Part shown: positions 33,878-53,309 of the stretch, in pieces | Position numbering within the stretch: the first letter of the stretch is position 1 | Layout: each line of letters opens with the position of its first letter | DNA from: Haematococcus lacustris | Lineage: Eukaryota; Chlorophyta; Chlorophyceae; Chlamydomonadales; Haematococcaceae | DNA length: 64,000 nucleotides | Assembly (NCBI GenBank): GCA_030144725.1 | Contig: JASKMD010000021.1 | Location: 1,447,768-1,511,767, forward strand | Direction of reading: 5' to 3' | Notes under the pieces: model-generated | Databases searched by the model: none | Told to the model about the DNA's origin: nothing | Seen by the model: the letters and a program-made list of their open reading frames with translations, nothing else | Position numbers and translations under genes: made by a program

Positions 33878-36800
33878 TCACAGGAAGAACCTGCGCCGTG
33901 AGGTGCCCAGGTCACTCTTCCTCAGCCATTCAAACTCGCCGCCCTTGCTGTCAAACGTGCCCTTCTGCAGAGCTTCTAGCTTCAGGGTGAACCGCGGGCC
34001 CAGCTCCTGCCAAGGGGGCAGTGTGTACGTGGTGTGCACACACACTGTTGATGCAAGCGCAAAGTGTGACGTGGTGTGGCATAGAAGGGCATGGCGTGGC
34101 GAGGCGTGGTGAGGGCATGGCTTAGGAAGGCCGTGGCAGGATGAAGGCACTATGACACAACCCTGGCCGCCAGGCCAGCAAGTAACAACCAGGCCTGACA
34201 CATGTGATGTAACTACCAGAGGCAGTTGTACTACTGATTGACATCGGGGCACTACAACCGCCCTCACCCGCAAGATCCACCACGAGCGGAAAGTACCGCA
34301 TGCACCCAGCGACTGTGCAAGCACGCCAAGCGCCAGCTCACCTGCAGTCGCGCGCCCACCACCTTCTCCACTCGCGTCTTCTTCGCTGACTTTGCGGCAG
34401 CCGGTGCGGTGCCCGGCGCGAGCTCCGCTGCCACGCGCTTCTCCTTCTCCTCGAACACGTAGCGGTGGTGGCGCACGAAGATGAAGTCGCGCTGGTTATG
34501 GAACGCCACTATGCGCCTGCCTCGAAAGCTGGGGTCCTGCAATGCGATAATTCGTCGAGGGGTTGGGTGACGGGCTGGGTGAACAGCCCGGGAGTGAGTT
34601 CGCTGGAGTTGCAGCGACCACAACCTCAACGCCGGTAGCATTGCAAGGAGCCGCAGTCCATGCAGCGGCCTCACGGCGTTTGTATGAAACATGAGAAGGA
34701 GCAAGCCTTCCGTCAGTGGAGGTTCAGCCAAGCCCAGGAGGACCCATCAACACATGGCCTGCCAGTAGAAGCAGCACAGGGTGCACACAAAGCAATCCAC
34801 GAGTATTCTGACAGTAGGACCCAAGTTCGAATCCGGGCTGGAACGCTGGTTATGTGTGTCTGGAAGGTATGAAAGGCTATGTATAAATGTCTGGACAGCT
34901 TAGCAGCCAGCAGGGCCCTGCTTGCTAGCCTGCTTGCCCTGGCACAGGCCTTGGTGACAGCCCAAGCATCAGAGTGTGGGAGCAGCCTGGCAGACCAGTG
35001 CAGAGTGTCAGGGCAGGGCACAGCTGCATGGTTGATCTTGCCATGCACTATCCACTCACTGCTAGACATAACATGGTGGGAAAGGGCGTGATGAGAAATG
35101 GGGAATGGGGAAGATGGGATGGAATGGGGAAAAGGGGGAAAGGAGGATAAGGAGAAAAAGAGCGAAAAGGTGGAGCAGGCATGTGTCATGACAGGGCAAA
35201 CAGGCTATAGGGCACGCAGGCCTGGGGTGGTGCAGGCAGGGCCAGCGAGTCACAGGGCGGTCAGGAGCAGGTGAGCGTTGATGGGTGGGGGTAGGAGCAA
35301 AGGTGGGGCAGGGCCAAGGGCGGCTCCAGGCAGGCCTTACCTGAGCGAACAGCGATGCAAACATGCGCCCCACTCTTCTGCCCAGCCGGGTGCCGAAGTT
35401 GTTGAGCACCATCTCAGGCTTGTGCGGGGTGGCTCTGGAGGCCATGGGGGCAGAGCAGGGCAGGGGGGAGTGTAGGGGTGGGGCAGCCAGCAGATCTGTG
35501 CTGTGCTGTGCTGTGCTGTGCTGTGCTGTGCTGTGCTGTGCTGTGCTGTGTTCCAGCGCACCTGCCATGACCCAGGATGTCTTTGCCCAACACCAGGGAG
35601 GACAGCCTGAAGCGTGCAGTGGGGCCCCCTGGCAGGTGGACCAGCAGCAGCCCGTTCACCTGCGCATGCCAGCAGCAGAAGCTGTATACTTGACAGAGAC
35701 GCTGGTTGGGACGATGGGCGGTTGGGCGGTTGCAGTGGTCGTGACAGGGCAGATAGTCAGTCATTCGCATTAGCCTTGCAGTACTGCCTTGTAACTCCAG
35801 GTCTCTTTCACCCCCCTTCCTTGTCCTCTCCCCTGTTCCTCTTGCCACCCGCTCCCCCTCCCCCTCCCCCTCCCCCTCCCCCTCCCACACCTGGCCCTGC
35901 CTCCCTCCCTCCCTCCCTGGACCCACCTGCTTGTGGTCCTCGTTGAACACCATGAGGTCCGTGTAGTCCCTGCTGGCTGCCCACTGCACGATCTTCTTCA
36001 GGGGGAAGCCGCCACGTTTGTAGTATTCGGCATGCGGCAACAGCTCCTGGCGGGGCACAGGGCAGGCCAGGCGGCAGCGGGTCAGGGAGCCCAGGGCTGG
36101 GGAGAAGGCAGTCATGGGGTCAACCAGTCAGGCGGGCAGGAGGGGCAGTGGGGGCGGGTGGGGGCGGGGATGAGGGAGGGCGGGGTGGGCGGCCAGGCAG
36201 GCAGGCAACTAGGCAGGCTTAGGCAAGCACATGGCATGGAGTAGATGAGACTCCGATAAGCGTGGCCACCCCTTAGCTGCCCTTCCTGAAACACTTGGCT
36301 TCCACCTCCACCCCTTGGCAGGTTTTGGCAGTACCTATACACCTGGCTACACTGCAGGAGGGTCCTAACTGCCACACCCCCTGCTTTTGCAACCCTACCC
36401 CTGCCCCTGCCCCCGCCCCCGCCCCCGGCCCCACCCCCGCCCCTGCCCCTGCCCCTGCCCCTCACCAGCATTTCTGAGATGAAGGTGTACATGACCTTGG
36501 TTGGCTTGTAGCAGGTGGTGATGAGCACCTTGGGGGGCCGGCTGCGCGCAAAGTGCTCTGCGGGCACACAGGCGCACACAGGCGGAGGCGAGCAGGGGGT
36601 CCTGACCTGACAGGGGGTGGGTGCGGCGTGGCCTTAAGGGAGGCCAGGCTCTCCTGAGAGTGAGGCAGAGAGCGGGGAGCAGCGGGGTGGGTGGGTAGAC
36701 GCCCTGGCTGCTGCAACCAGCAGGGCTGCCTGGAGCCCCCAGCAGGGTCTGTGCGCCCACGTGGCTTCTGCTGTAGGGTTGCATCGTCACACTGGTCCAT

Positions 36801-38247
36801 GGGAGAAAGCACTGAAACGGCTCGCACTATGCGCATGTGTGGAGGAGCAACGCCAGCACGCGGACATGACGTGTTGCTGCTGCTGCTGGCTGGCTGTCAA
36901 GCACTGAAACTCCCTGCCGGCCTAGGACCCCTCCTGCAGCCCAGCCTCCCTGCCTTGCTGCCTGCTGCTGCACCCAGCAGTGGCGCCTGGAGCAGGCCAG
37001 CAACCTCCAACAGGGGGTGTGTGCAACCCTGGTGCCCTGGCGGCCACAGCCAGCGGCTGCATGCCCGCCCTGCTGACCCAGCGCTGAGCACTCCAGGACC
37101 CCTGCCCGCTGCCCTCTGCTGCCCACCACCACCAGCCCTGCTGGCCTGCTCAGCACAGCTGGCCCCTGCCGCTGCAACTGTCACTGCTGCACCTGCACCT
37201 GCCTGACACCGGTTACTGCCCTGGCTTGCAGCTCGCTGTGGCCTGCCCGCCGCTGCTACAGCCAGCAGCGAGACAGGGGCAGTGCAGAGGTAGCTGCTGT
37301 AGCTACCTAGCAGCTTCTAGGGAGGTGCAGGGTGGCCAGGCAGATGAGTGGCCAGGCAGGCTGGTGGGTGGGCAGGCAGGCAGGCAGGCAGGCCAGCAGG
37401 CAGGTGGGAGGGCAGGCTGGGAGGGCAGTGGGAGTGGGAGTGGCCAGGCAGGCAGGTGGGCAGGAAGGCGGGCAGATCGGTGAATAGGCTGGTAGGGCTA
37501 CCTGCAAACTCATCCTGCTCCTCGTCTGCCTGAACCTCCTCATCGTCCCCTGTCACCAGTGTCTCGTCCTTCTCTCGTGTGTTCTCTATGGTCTGTAGCC
37601 ACCACAACCAACACAACCACCACAACCACCATCTACAGGTGCAGGGACTGCGACATCTGTACCACTAGCACCGGATGCTATCACCAAGCGCCGCAGTGGC
37701 GGCACCCGCAGAAGCGGAAGCATCACGGCCACTGCTTGACAATGCAACTGGCTGCAGCAGCCAGAGCCATGCTGTGAGGTATGACGGATGTCTTTGCTGC
37801 CTGCGTCCTGCTAGTCCCTGGCTCAGGCTGAGCCTGGCCATCGTGAACAAACCTTTTGCTGCTGGCGTGGGGGCGGCTCCAAGCCCTGGGCTATGGCTTT
37901 CTCATCAGCCTTGTTCCGCTTTAGCCGGTCTGACTTCTTCTTTTTCTGCAGGGGTGTGGGCAAGGGGACGAGGGCAAGGACATGGCTACAGCTGGAGTTA
38001 ATGCTGATGCTGGAGTGGAGGTGGAGCTGAAGCTAGAAATCGGCAGCTTGCAAGGTCCGCTCATTACCAGCGCCTTGTGCTTGAGCTTTGCGTACATCTC
38101 AGAGCGCACAAGCTTATTCCTGATGCCGCTGGTTTGCTTGCCCACAGACGGCCCGTCACTCCCGCTAGTACTGGGTTTGCCGTCGTCTCCATCCCCGGCA
38201 TCCTGCTTGCTCCTCCGTTTCCGCTTCTTCTCGCTGTCCGCTTTCAT
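33878..38247 (-). CDS. RPF1: Ribosome production factor 1 (Brix-domain protein), nine exons
   Basis: Exons on the minus strand: 38247-38068, 37945-37853, 37592-37502, 36557-36466, 36046-35927, 35659-35562, 35434-35341, 34536-34342, 34006-33878; 1,092 bases, 363 residues. All introns are GT-AG and the phases close. The N-terminus is Lys/Arg-rich (KKRKRRSK, nuclear). The Brix domain runs from [14 protein letters not shown] through [52 protein letters not shown] and [20 protein letters not shown] to [20 protein letters not shown], ending TSRRRFFL. This matches the block order of eukaryotic RPF1 (human about 349 residues), which acts in nucleolar 27S pre-rRNA processing and 60S subunit assembly. 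A 20-residue Ala/Lys-rich insert after [13 protein letters not shown] is lineage-specific. The gene is divergent from the kinase gene upstream. Confidence 0.93.
34790..34835 (+). other. Isolated tRNA-box-B-like string in an RPF1 intron
   Basis: GTTCGAATCCGGGCT near 34812 resembles an RNA polymerase III box B. I cannot fold a tRNA around it or find a convincing box A. It may be a relic of a tRNA-derived SINE in RPF1 intron 7. Confidence 0.2.
35498..35550. repeat. (CTGTG)n in RPF1 intron 6
   Basis: About ten perfect CTGTG pentamers lie just downstream of the exon 6 donor site on the minus strand. Confidence 0.95.
35850..35920. repeat. C-rich simple repeat in RPF1 intron 5
   Basis: Five CCCCCT units followed by a CCCT run. 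Confidence 0.85.
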
Positions 38248-38823
38248 TGCGAGCTGGGGCTACGCAGGGGTGGCAGGAGCAGCAGGGCGGGGCAGGGGGG
38301 TTGGAGAGCGAGAAAGGGAAAGGCAGAGCTGAGCACTGTTGGTTGGTATCTCGGTTGGCGGTTAAATGCTTAGACGAAATGCTTGGCCCATGTTGCATGA
38401 GATTTACCATGGAGTGTTGGTTCTGGGAGCTCCACAGGAGGATAGGGATACAGCATGGTTTATATGTTCATTCTCCTACTGTCATACAGGTAGTTGTATG
38501 GCAGAGCTGACCGCTTTCATGCTACAGGTCTAAGCCGGCGCTTACCCGGGCGCTTTTATATCAATACTGTTCTACTAGAAAAGGTAAGCTTCGCAGGGAC
38601 CGCTGTGGTGTAAGCAAAGGCTATTTTTGCACTTCGTAAGTTGAGTAGAGTGACCTACAGAAATGCTAACTCGGCCGTCGGAGTCGGTGTTGTATGTCGG
38701 GGCCGTGCAAAATGATGAAAACGGCTAACCGCTAGCTGTAGGTCTTTGTGCATGCAAACCTGGCCTGGCTGATAGGATCATCGCCAGCATAGGAAGACTA
38801 GCATAACCACCACCAGCACTACC
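38248..38823. promoter_or_regulatory. Divergent intergenic region between RPF1 and the kinase-like gene
   Basis: The 576 bases separate the two start codons and must hold both promoters. No clear TATA box is seen on either side. Confidence 0.4.
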
Positions 38824-46721
<7,898 letters not shown>

Positions 46722-47007
46722 CCCGGCCGTGCTGCCGGCACGGCGATGAAAAGCGGGTAATAGTGGGGCCTCAATGCCGCCCTTGTCATACCGATGTAAT
46801 GACTGCAGCACCCACACGGACTGTGCATGTAGTCTCTCACGTTTACTTTTCCAACCTTGCGCCTTACTCCTTCAAAAAATCTATAAGCAACTTGAAGCAA
46901 TCACCTGCAGCATATTGTCCCTGACGTTCCCCGGCATTCAGCTACACAGAGCACACCAGGTATGCCAGGAACGGCGATGCGAGGCCACAGGGCGAGGACC
47001 GAGGCAG
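46722..47007. terminator. Convergent 3' ends of the kinase and FSP1-like genes
   Basis: A plus-strand TGTAA at 46795-46799, 74 bases after the kinase stop, is a good candidate polyadenylation signal. No minus-strand TGTAA was noted for the FSP1-like gene in these 286 bases, so its end is unclear. Confidence 0.4.
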
Positions 47008-50000
47008 TCATGCAAGTGCAACAGCAACAGTGGGCAATACGCGGCGTGGCCACCACGCGCCGAGGATGGTGGTAACGGCCTCGGACAGCAACCACAGCCG
47101 GCCCAGCAGGCTGCCGGAAGAAACCGCCAGAGCGAGCTGGAAGCGCTCAATGCTGGACTTGGCGATCGCGGACATCGGGCCTGTGATGACCAGGTCCTGG
47201 AACTGCGGATGCGGGAGACACGCGGGCACCGCCAAACATTACGCATGATCACACTTCAGCCTATGATAACACCTGGCCAAACTGCTGTGACACCAGTGGC
47301 AACTACTTCTGCTGCTGCCTCGTTGGATCAGAATGGCCTCATGCCTGCGAGCCCCTGCTGAGCCTGGGCAGGCATGGGGGAGGCATGGGGCAGGCAACGG
47401 CTGGGCGGGGGGCGAGCAGGGTGCCCACCTGCATGACACCGTCCCACTTGTACAGGCTGACTGATGCCACTGTGGGGGGTGCTGTAGCGCCCGGGCACAG
47501 GGGCACTGCTGCCTGCAGCCGCCACACAGCCCAGGGGGTAGCACCAGGTGCAGTGGTGGGCTAGGCCAGCTCAGGGCCCTCTGTTTCTCTCCCTGTGCAT
47601 CCCCTCTTCCGCCCTCTTTCACCTCCCAACCCCTTCCGCCCTCTTCCGCCTCACAACCCCTTTTGCCTTCCACTCTCTTCCGCCTCTTCCCCTCTGGAAT
47701 TCTTGGCTGCTTACCCGCACTTTCTTATCGCTAGCCCTGGGCCACAGCCAGGCTGTTCTACAGGAGCTGCACCCAGCCTCATCATCACCCTCCCCTCCTC
47801 AATCACAGCTTGATTAGCCCTGACCCAGCCCCTGCCCCTGCATTCTGAGGTGCAGCCCTGACCCCCGCAACAGTACAGCAGCCACAGAGCACGCCTAGAC
47901 CCAGCCATGACACCCAGCCCTCACCCCAGGGAAGGGCAGCTGAGGTTGCCCCGCCACCGCCTTTTGGATGTTTGCAGCCACGCAGGTAGCGCCCATGTCA
48001 GCACTTAGTGAGCAGCGCTCAAAAGGCAGGTCTGCCACGTCACCGCACGCATAGATGCGAGGGAAGCCTTTGACCTGCTCGTGGTAGCAGTGGGCCAGGG
48101 TTGGATTCAGCAAAGTGATGTTGGTGGTGGTGGCGGTGTTGGTGGTGCACTGTGGTATTTGTATAGCGCTATGTATACCATGAATGTACTGTTCGCTATG
48201 ACATGCCATATTGATAAAGTTGCCTTCTATGAAATGGTTGTATCGCAATTTGACCTGAGCTGCGTGTTTAAGGCAGAGCTAGGCAGACAAACTAGCTAGC
48301 AGAGCTAGGCGGATCAAGTTGAGGGTATGAACCTGGGCCACGTCAGTTTAAGCTATAAATCAGGCATGTGGGCAAGCGAAGTAAATGGTATGCTTGCTGG
48401 TATAGTGCATGGTATGCTTGCTGGGCACCAGACAGTGGGAAAACAATCTATGAGAACATTTGAAGGAGGTATGTATGAGAATTATGAAGAGGCTGAAGAA
48501 TTTCCAACCATTATAAAATCCAGCTATGGTAGCATGCAAGCAACAAGGGTTACAAGGTTTGAAAGGAGTTGCATCATGTGTAGCTTCACTAGTTTGGTGG
48601 GAGGCAGCATAGCTGCTGTGAACTCCGCCAAGTTATGTGCAGTGGGAGGTGCAGTGTGACTGTACGTGTGAGGAGATATGTGGAGAGCCATGAGAGGGCT
48701 CAGGGGTCCTTTTCCTGGGCTCACACTATCTGGAGAGCCATGTGGAGATGAAGATAGGTGTAGAGCCGGCTATGGCTCACCACGTGTCGCCACTGGCAAG
48801 GCTCTGGGGCAGTGGGGAAGCTGGTCAGTGTCCATTGTGGGGAATACAGTGTGACTATAGTTGTGGTTTCACCAGAATATACACGGGTCACACCATTCGA
48901 CGTGCATGTCACACCACACACCATGCAGGTCACACATCTGTCACCTGGAGGGTGGGCTCCACTGGCACCCCCTTCCGCCTGAGCTTGTCACCAAGAGCCC
49001 CCTGCCCTCCGCCACCACCGCCTTCCTCCACAGCGCCCTGCAGGGTGTCCAGGTGGGGGTCAGGGTCAGGGGTTACGGGTCAGGGGTCAGGGGTCAAGGG
49101 TCAGGGGTCAGGGTCAGGTGTCAGGTGTCAAGTGTCAGGTGTCAGGTGTCAGGTGTCAAGTGTCAGGTGTCAAGTGTCAAGTGTCAGGTGTCAGGTGTCA
49201 GGTGTCAGGTGTCAGGCGTCAGGTGTCAGGTGTCAGGTGTCAGGGTCAGGGTGCAGGGGTCAAGGGTTAGGGTTGGGAGTGAGGGGGTAGGAGTTAGGCA
49301 GGGGAGCACCACATAGCGAAAGCAGTGTGGGGAGACACATGCGCCTCAGCCCAGCCATGTGCCCTGAGCTTGGTGAGCTGTGACCCTGTTGCTGCGTGGT
49401 GGCATCTTCCCTTGCGCCTGGCCATGTACCCCTGCATGTTGCCGCCTGCCTTTGCACTTGTGAGCACATCACACACATACATGAGGGCAGAGGGGTGTGA
49501 GAGGGGTGTGAGAGGGGGATGAGATACCGTACTGATACGCCCTGTTGGTGATTTCACCAAATCAGATCGTCACCAAATTGTATTACCATTTGTTTGAGAT
49601 GCGACTGTCACCAAATTTGTAGCAGCACCCTCAAGTTCACCATAACTCTATGGTATATGACGCCAAAGCTGAAGCAGAGCCTGCTGACCTCGATCTACAG
49701 CCTATAGATGCAGCAAATTGAGAGCAGCTGTCGCACGCGATGAGGCTGTGATGGAAGCAGCCACACGCTTCGGTGCTCGAAGGCGGCTGCCCCACTAGTG
49801 AACAAATACATATGTGGACAATGTGCTATTGCTAGGTGTTGCACTTGGCAGCCTCTGGCTTTGTTGATCTATTAAGATTAGGGAGTCACCAAACATGTAT
49901 CACTTCAATGTTCGAGCCAGGCGCTGTCACCAAATATGTGCCAATAGGGCCTTTACGACCGTTTTTTTCGGGTTTCACCAAATCAGCATATCACCAACAG

Positions 50001-53000
50001 GGCGTATCAGTACGGTAGTGAGGCTGCGCTGACCTTGGTGATCATGGAGTAGAGCTCAGTGTTGAGCCCGCCAGCCCCCACACCTGAGAGGAGGGGGCCA
50101 CACACAGCCAGCTGAGCTGGTCAGGGGTGGGGAGTGAGGGAGTGAGGGCTGGCCATCACACCTGGGTCCGGGGGGTCACGCAGCCAGCAGGGCTGTCAGT
50201 GGTGCAGCAGCACGCATGGGCACAGCCCCCCATGGTAACATGCAGGCTAGCTTGTGTACACGCCATGCCCCACAGGGTTTGGGTGGTGAACAAGAGTTTC
50301 ACATGTGTGCGCATGCTTCTCTCCTTCCTTCCTTTCCCACTGGATGCCTGCCCAGCCTTGTGCCTGCCTGCCTGCATGCCTGCGCCCTTGCTTCGATTGC
50401 TCAAATTCGCATTTGCGTCTGTCGATGCACTGCCACCAGCCATTGCGAGCGTAGTGGTCAGGGCTGTCCTAGGCATGGCTGTGGTCAGGGCAGCCCAGGG
50501 GATGTGTGACCCCAACAAGCACCTTAGGCACTGAGCAGCATAAGCAGGGCTGCTGCTGAGTGTCAGCAGGGTGTCAGCAGGGCGCAGGATGTGCATTGGG
50601 GTGTGTTGGGCGCAAGGGATATACATATGTCAGGAGTGAGGGGTGAGATGTTGGACTCTGATGATAACGTCACGCGTCACACACATAGGCCTGGGCTGGT
50701 CTAGGGAGTGACAGCTGGGAAGGTTAAAGTGCGCTGCATGGGTGCGCTGGGTTAGGCATCAGGGTTTGGGTTCAGGGTGGATGAGCGCGCAAGGTGGAGC
50801 TAGTAGGCGAGCCTGGTAGGTGGGGCTACCAGGCTCCTACCAGCGCCACCTTGCGTGCTCATTCACGCTGAAACCCAAAGCCTGCAGCCCGTCCCTATCC
50901 TGGGTCACCTCTGCTGCAGGCTGGTTGCCCAGTGAGCTGTGCCAACAGGTGAGCCCACAGCCCTTTCCTGCTCTGAGTCGCCTCAGAGCTGGGTGCCCAG
51001 TGAGCTGTGCAGTCAGGCCGCCCCACTGGCCACTAGTCACTGTCAGTATTGCTTGCACACAATGCCGTCCCGCTAGCACCCTAGCAGTGCCTTGAGATGC
51101 TGACAGTGGTGCTGCAGTCAGGTCGCCCCACTGGCCAGAGGCCTCCCCTGCATAGCGCTCACCTGTGCAGTTGTACACCAGGTCTGCGGTGATGCTCCGC
51201 CCGGCGCTGGTCAGCACAGTGCCTGGCACAGCGTGGCTCATGGCACCCTGCACCGCCATCACACACACATGGAGGGAGGGGTGTGTGTGGAGCAGGGAGG
51301 GCAGGGGCAGGGGAGGGGCCTGAGAGGAGGCGGTGCAACGGGCTGGTGTTCAAGACACTAAGGGCACCACACCACAGTTTACTTTCTTGCAGGTGGTATG
51401 GAATGTCACTAAGGCAATGAGGGGTGTTAGTTAGTTAGTTTACATAGGTGATAGTCAGTTAAATGTTACCCTCCCCCTTTCCTTCACCGGCGACACACTC
51501 CCCCTCCTTCCCCTCCCTCTCCCTCCCGCTTCACTCTTCCCTGACCTTGGGCCAGGTGGCCACCCGCTGCCCCAGCAGCACCTCCACCCCCTGGGCCTCC
51601 AGCCAGTGCACCGCCTTGGTGCTGGCTAGTAGGGGCATGCGGGCCAGCAGCCTGCAAGGGGGCCTCAGGGGCAGGGGCAGGGGCTGTAGGGGCAGGGGCA
51701 GGGGCAGGGGCTCAAGGGCAAAGAAGGTAAGGGAGGCAAGGGAGGATGTTTACTGCTATGCCTGGCATCAGTAAACATTTGACACTAGTTCGCATCGGGC
51801 ATGCAGGTCACACCTGTCATCGCTGCAGACTAGTGTGACCTTCTTTCCAAATCCGTAGTGCCCCGCCACCTCAGCCGCGAGCTCCACTCCCACCGTGCCT
51901 CCCCCCACTACCACAACGCTGGCAGCAGCACGCAGCTGCTCGGCAGCTGCCTCCAACGCCCGCAGGCGAGCAGTGCGGTTCACCTCCTGCGGGTGTGAGA
52001 TGTGAGAAGTGGGGTGTGAGAGGAGGTGCTTCTCATGAATAACTTTGTTGTCTCTGGTTCAATTGCCTCTGCTTCCTTCATTGCCTGTGTCATCATCATT
52101 TTGCAATCTGGCATCACATGGATAGATGTAGCCATGCAATCAACAAGGAGCAGCGAGGGGCAGCAAGGAAAGGCAACGAGGTGTGGAGGCTCATGTGTGA
52201 GGTCAGGTGTGAGGTCACTTGCAATGACAGAGGAACAGACCAGCAGGGGAAGGTGGGACGCGCCAGCCATGGCGGCTATGTGAGTCACACACCCGGCATC
52301 AAACTGGTTGTAGAGTTACGTCACCCTTGTGTGACCCAACTTGGGTGCATTTCTGTATAGGACAGGGTATGGATTCCGCACTGTGGGAGGTGGTAGGGTG
52401 TGAAGTTTAAAGAGGTTACTCTAACCTGGTGAGGGGAGGTGGGGTCAACGGTGTGGTGGGGTTTGATGGGGGAGGCATAGCTGCTGCCAGTGGCAAAGAC
52501 CAGGTAGTCGTATGGCAGCTGCTGCCCATTAGCAAGCTGGACGGTGCCTGTGCCTGAGGCCAAGGGAAAGGAGGGCAGGTGGCAGGATGAGGCAGGAGAA
52601 TAGTACCACCTTATTGAGAGGTGGGGCCAAGAGGAGGAAGAAGAGGAGGCGAGGGGGGAGAAGAGCAGCCAAGGCACACAGAACTCAGTCTAGTGCCTGC
52701 ATGTGGCGCTGATACCCACTGCACTGCAACCCCCTTGTTGGCCGTGATGGCCTCTTGCCTGTATCAACGCCTGTCACCAATGCTTGGGTCGCCACGTCTT
52801 GCAGAGATACCAGGATGCTGTGTGCGTGCTTGGGCTCCACCAAACAGCGCAAGACAGAGGGTGTGTACTGTAGGCGACATCAAAGGAAGGGGCAGGCCGG
52901 TTACAGAGCGGGGTGCAGGGCGGTGAAGGGGGTAGCCATCCACACATGGACATGGCGGAGTCGAGCTTGCATGAAAGGAGGCCGGTGGGGCCTGCGTCGG

Positions 53001-53149
53001 CGTCACGCCATTCGTACCTCGAAGAAGTCCTTCGCATCAATTAGGGTGCACACGAAGTTGGGCTGCTTGTCGAGAAGCAGTTTCACTCTGCGTCCCGCAA
53101 AGGACGCGCCGACCACCACAACCCGCACTGGTGGAGCAATCGTTGACAT
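47008..53149 (-). CDS. AIFM2/FSP1-like FAD/NAD(P)H oxidoreductase, 11 exons
   Basis: Exons (minus): 53149-53018, 52867-52759, 52553-52426, 51986-51814, 51651-51546, 51247-51163, 50083-50034, 49037-48945, 48074-47925, 47512-47429, 47202-47008; 1,305 bases, 434 residues, phases close. Residues 10-19 (VVVVGASFAG) form the FAD Rossmann motif, followed by TLIDAKDFFE. LPYDYLVFATGS is the ATG motif, VVVVGGGTVGVELAAEV the NAD(P)H Rossmann motif, and IYACGDVADLPFE the second FAD motif. SVSLYKWDGVMQ and FQDLVITGP complete the AIFM2-like C-terminal region. Such enzymes reduce quinones; human FSP1 protects membranes from lipid peroxidation. The residues after about 410 are hydrophobic and may bind membrane. 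Intron 2 uses a GC donor (CAG|GCAAGA). A MITE sits on the start codon and a TIR element lies in intron 7. Location and substrate are inferred from the family. Confidence 0.87.
49085..49245. repeat. (TGTCAGG)n minisatellite in intron 7 of the FSP1-like gene
   Basis: About 20 heptamers of GGTGTCA with AAGTGTCA variants, upstream of GGGTCAGG words. Confidence 0.95.
49525..50017. mobile_element. Miniature element with perfect 27-bp terminal inverted repeats
   Basis: 49525-49551 and 49991-50017 are exact reverse complements, beginning TACCGTACTGATACGCC. If the outer TA is a duplicated TA target, the inverted repeats are 25 bp and start CCGTACTG. The 493-bp interior has no coding capacity but carries about six same-strand copies of a TCACCAAA motif (first near 49554, last near 49976), possible transposase-binding sites. 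The element lies in intron 7 of the FSP1-like gene, 16 bases from the last base of exon 7 (50034). Confidence 0.88.
50765..50879. repeat. Long imperfect hairpin in intron 6 of the FSP1-like gene
   Basis: The arms 50765-50819 and 50826-50879 are reverse complements over about 55 positions with several mismatches (TTTGGGTT at one end, GCCTGGTAG at the loop) and a loop of only 6 bases. It could be a small fold-back element or a small-RNA precursor. Confidence 0.8.
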
Positions 53150-53309
53150 CAGTGTTACCAAATACGGCTCTGTACGGTCTGTATTTTCCGTATAATCGTT
53201 TTGTACGGTACAGTATATACGAAAAAACGGTACATACGGCACAGTATTTACGGGAAAACGGTATACGGTAAAATACAGTCCAGCCGTCTTTGGTAACACT
53301 GGTTGACAT
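53142..53309. mobile_element. hAT-type MITE with 8-bp target duplication on the start codon of the FSP1-like gene
   Basis: The element 53150-53301 (152 bp) has perfect 13-bp ends, CAGTGTTACCAAA and its reverse complement, and similarity continues inward (ACGGCT, TGTATTTT). It is flanked by GTTGACAT at 53142-53149 and 53302-53309. CAGTG-type ends and an 8-bp duplication are hallmarks of the hAT superfamily. On the minus strand the duplicated octamer reads ATGTCAAC: the start codon plus five bases of the FSP1-like gene. One ATG therefore lies on each side of the element. Confidence 0.92.

Noticed and set aside
34790..34835. tRNA gene
   Set aside because: Only a box-B-like string; no acceptor stem, anticodon arm or box A could be found.
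46774..47361. Plus-strand 195-residue open frame
   Set aside because: Antisense shadow of exon 11 of the FSP1-like gene, which has motifs and phase-consistent splicing.
48742..49316. Plus-strand open frames in the GTGTCAGG region
   Set aside because: They cover an intronic minisatellite and the antisense of exon 8 of the FSP1-like gene.
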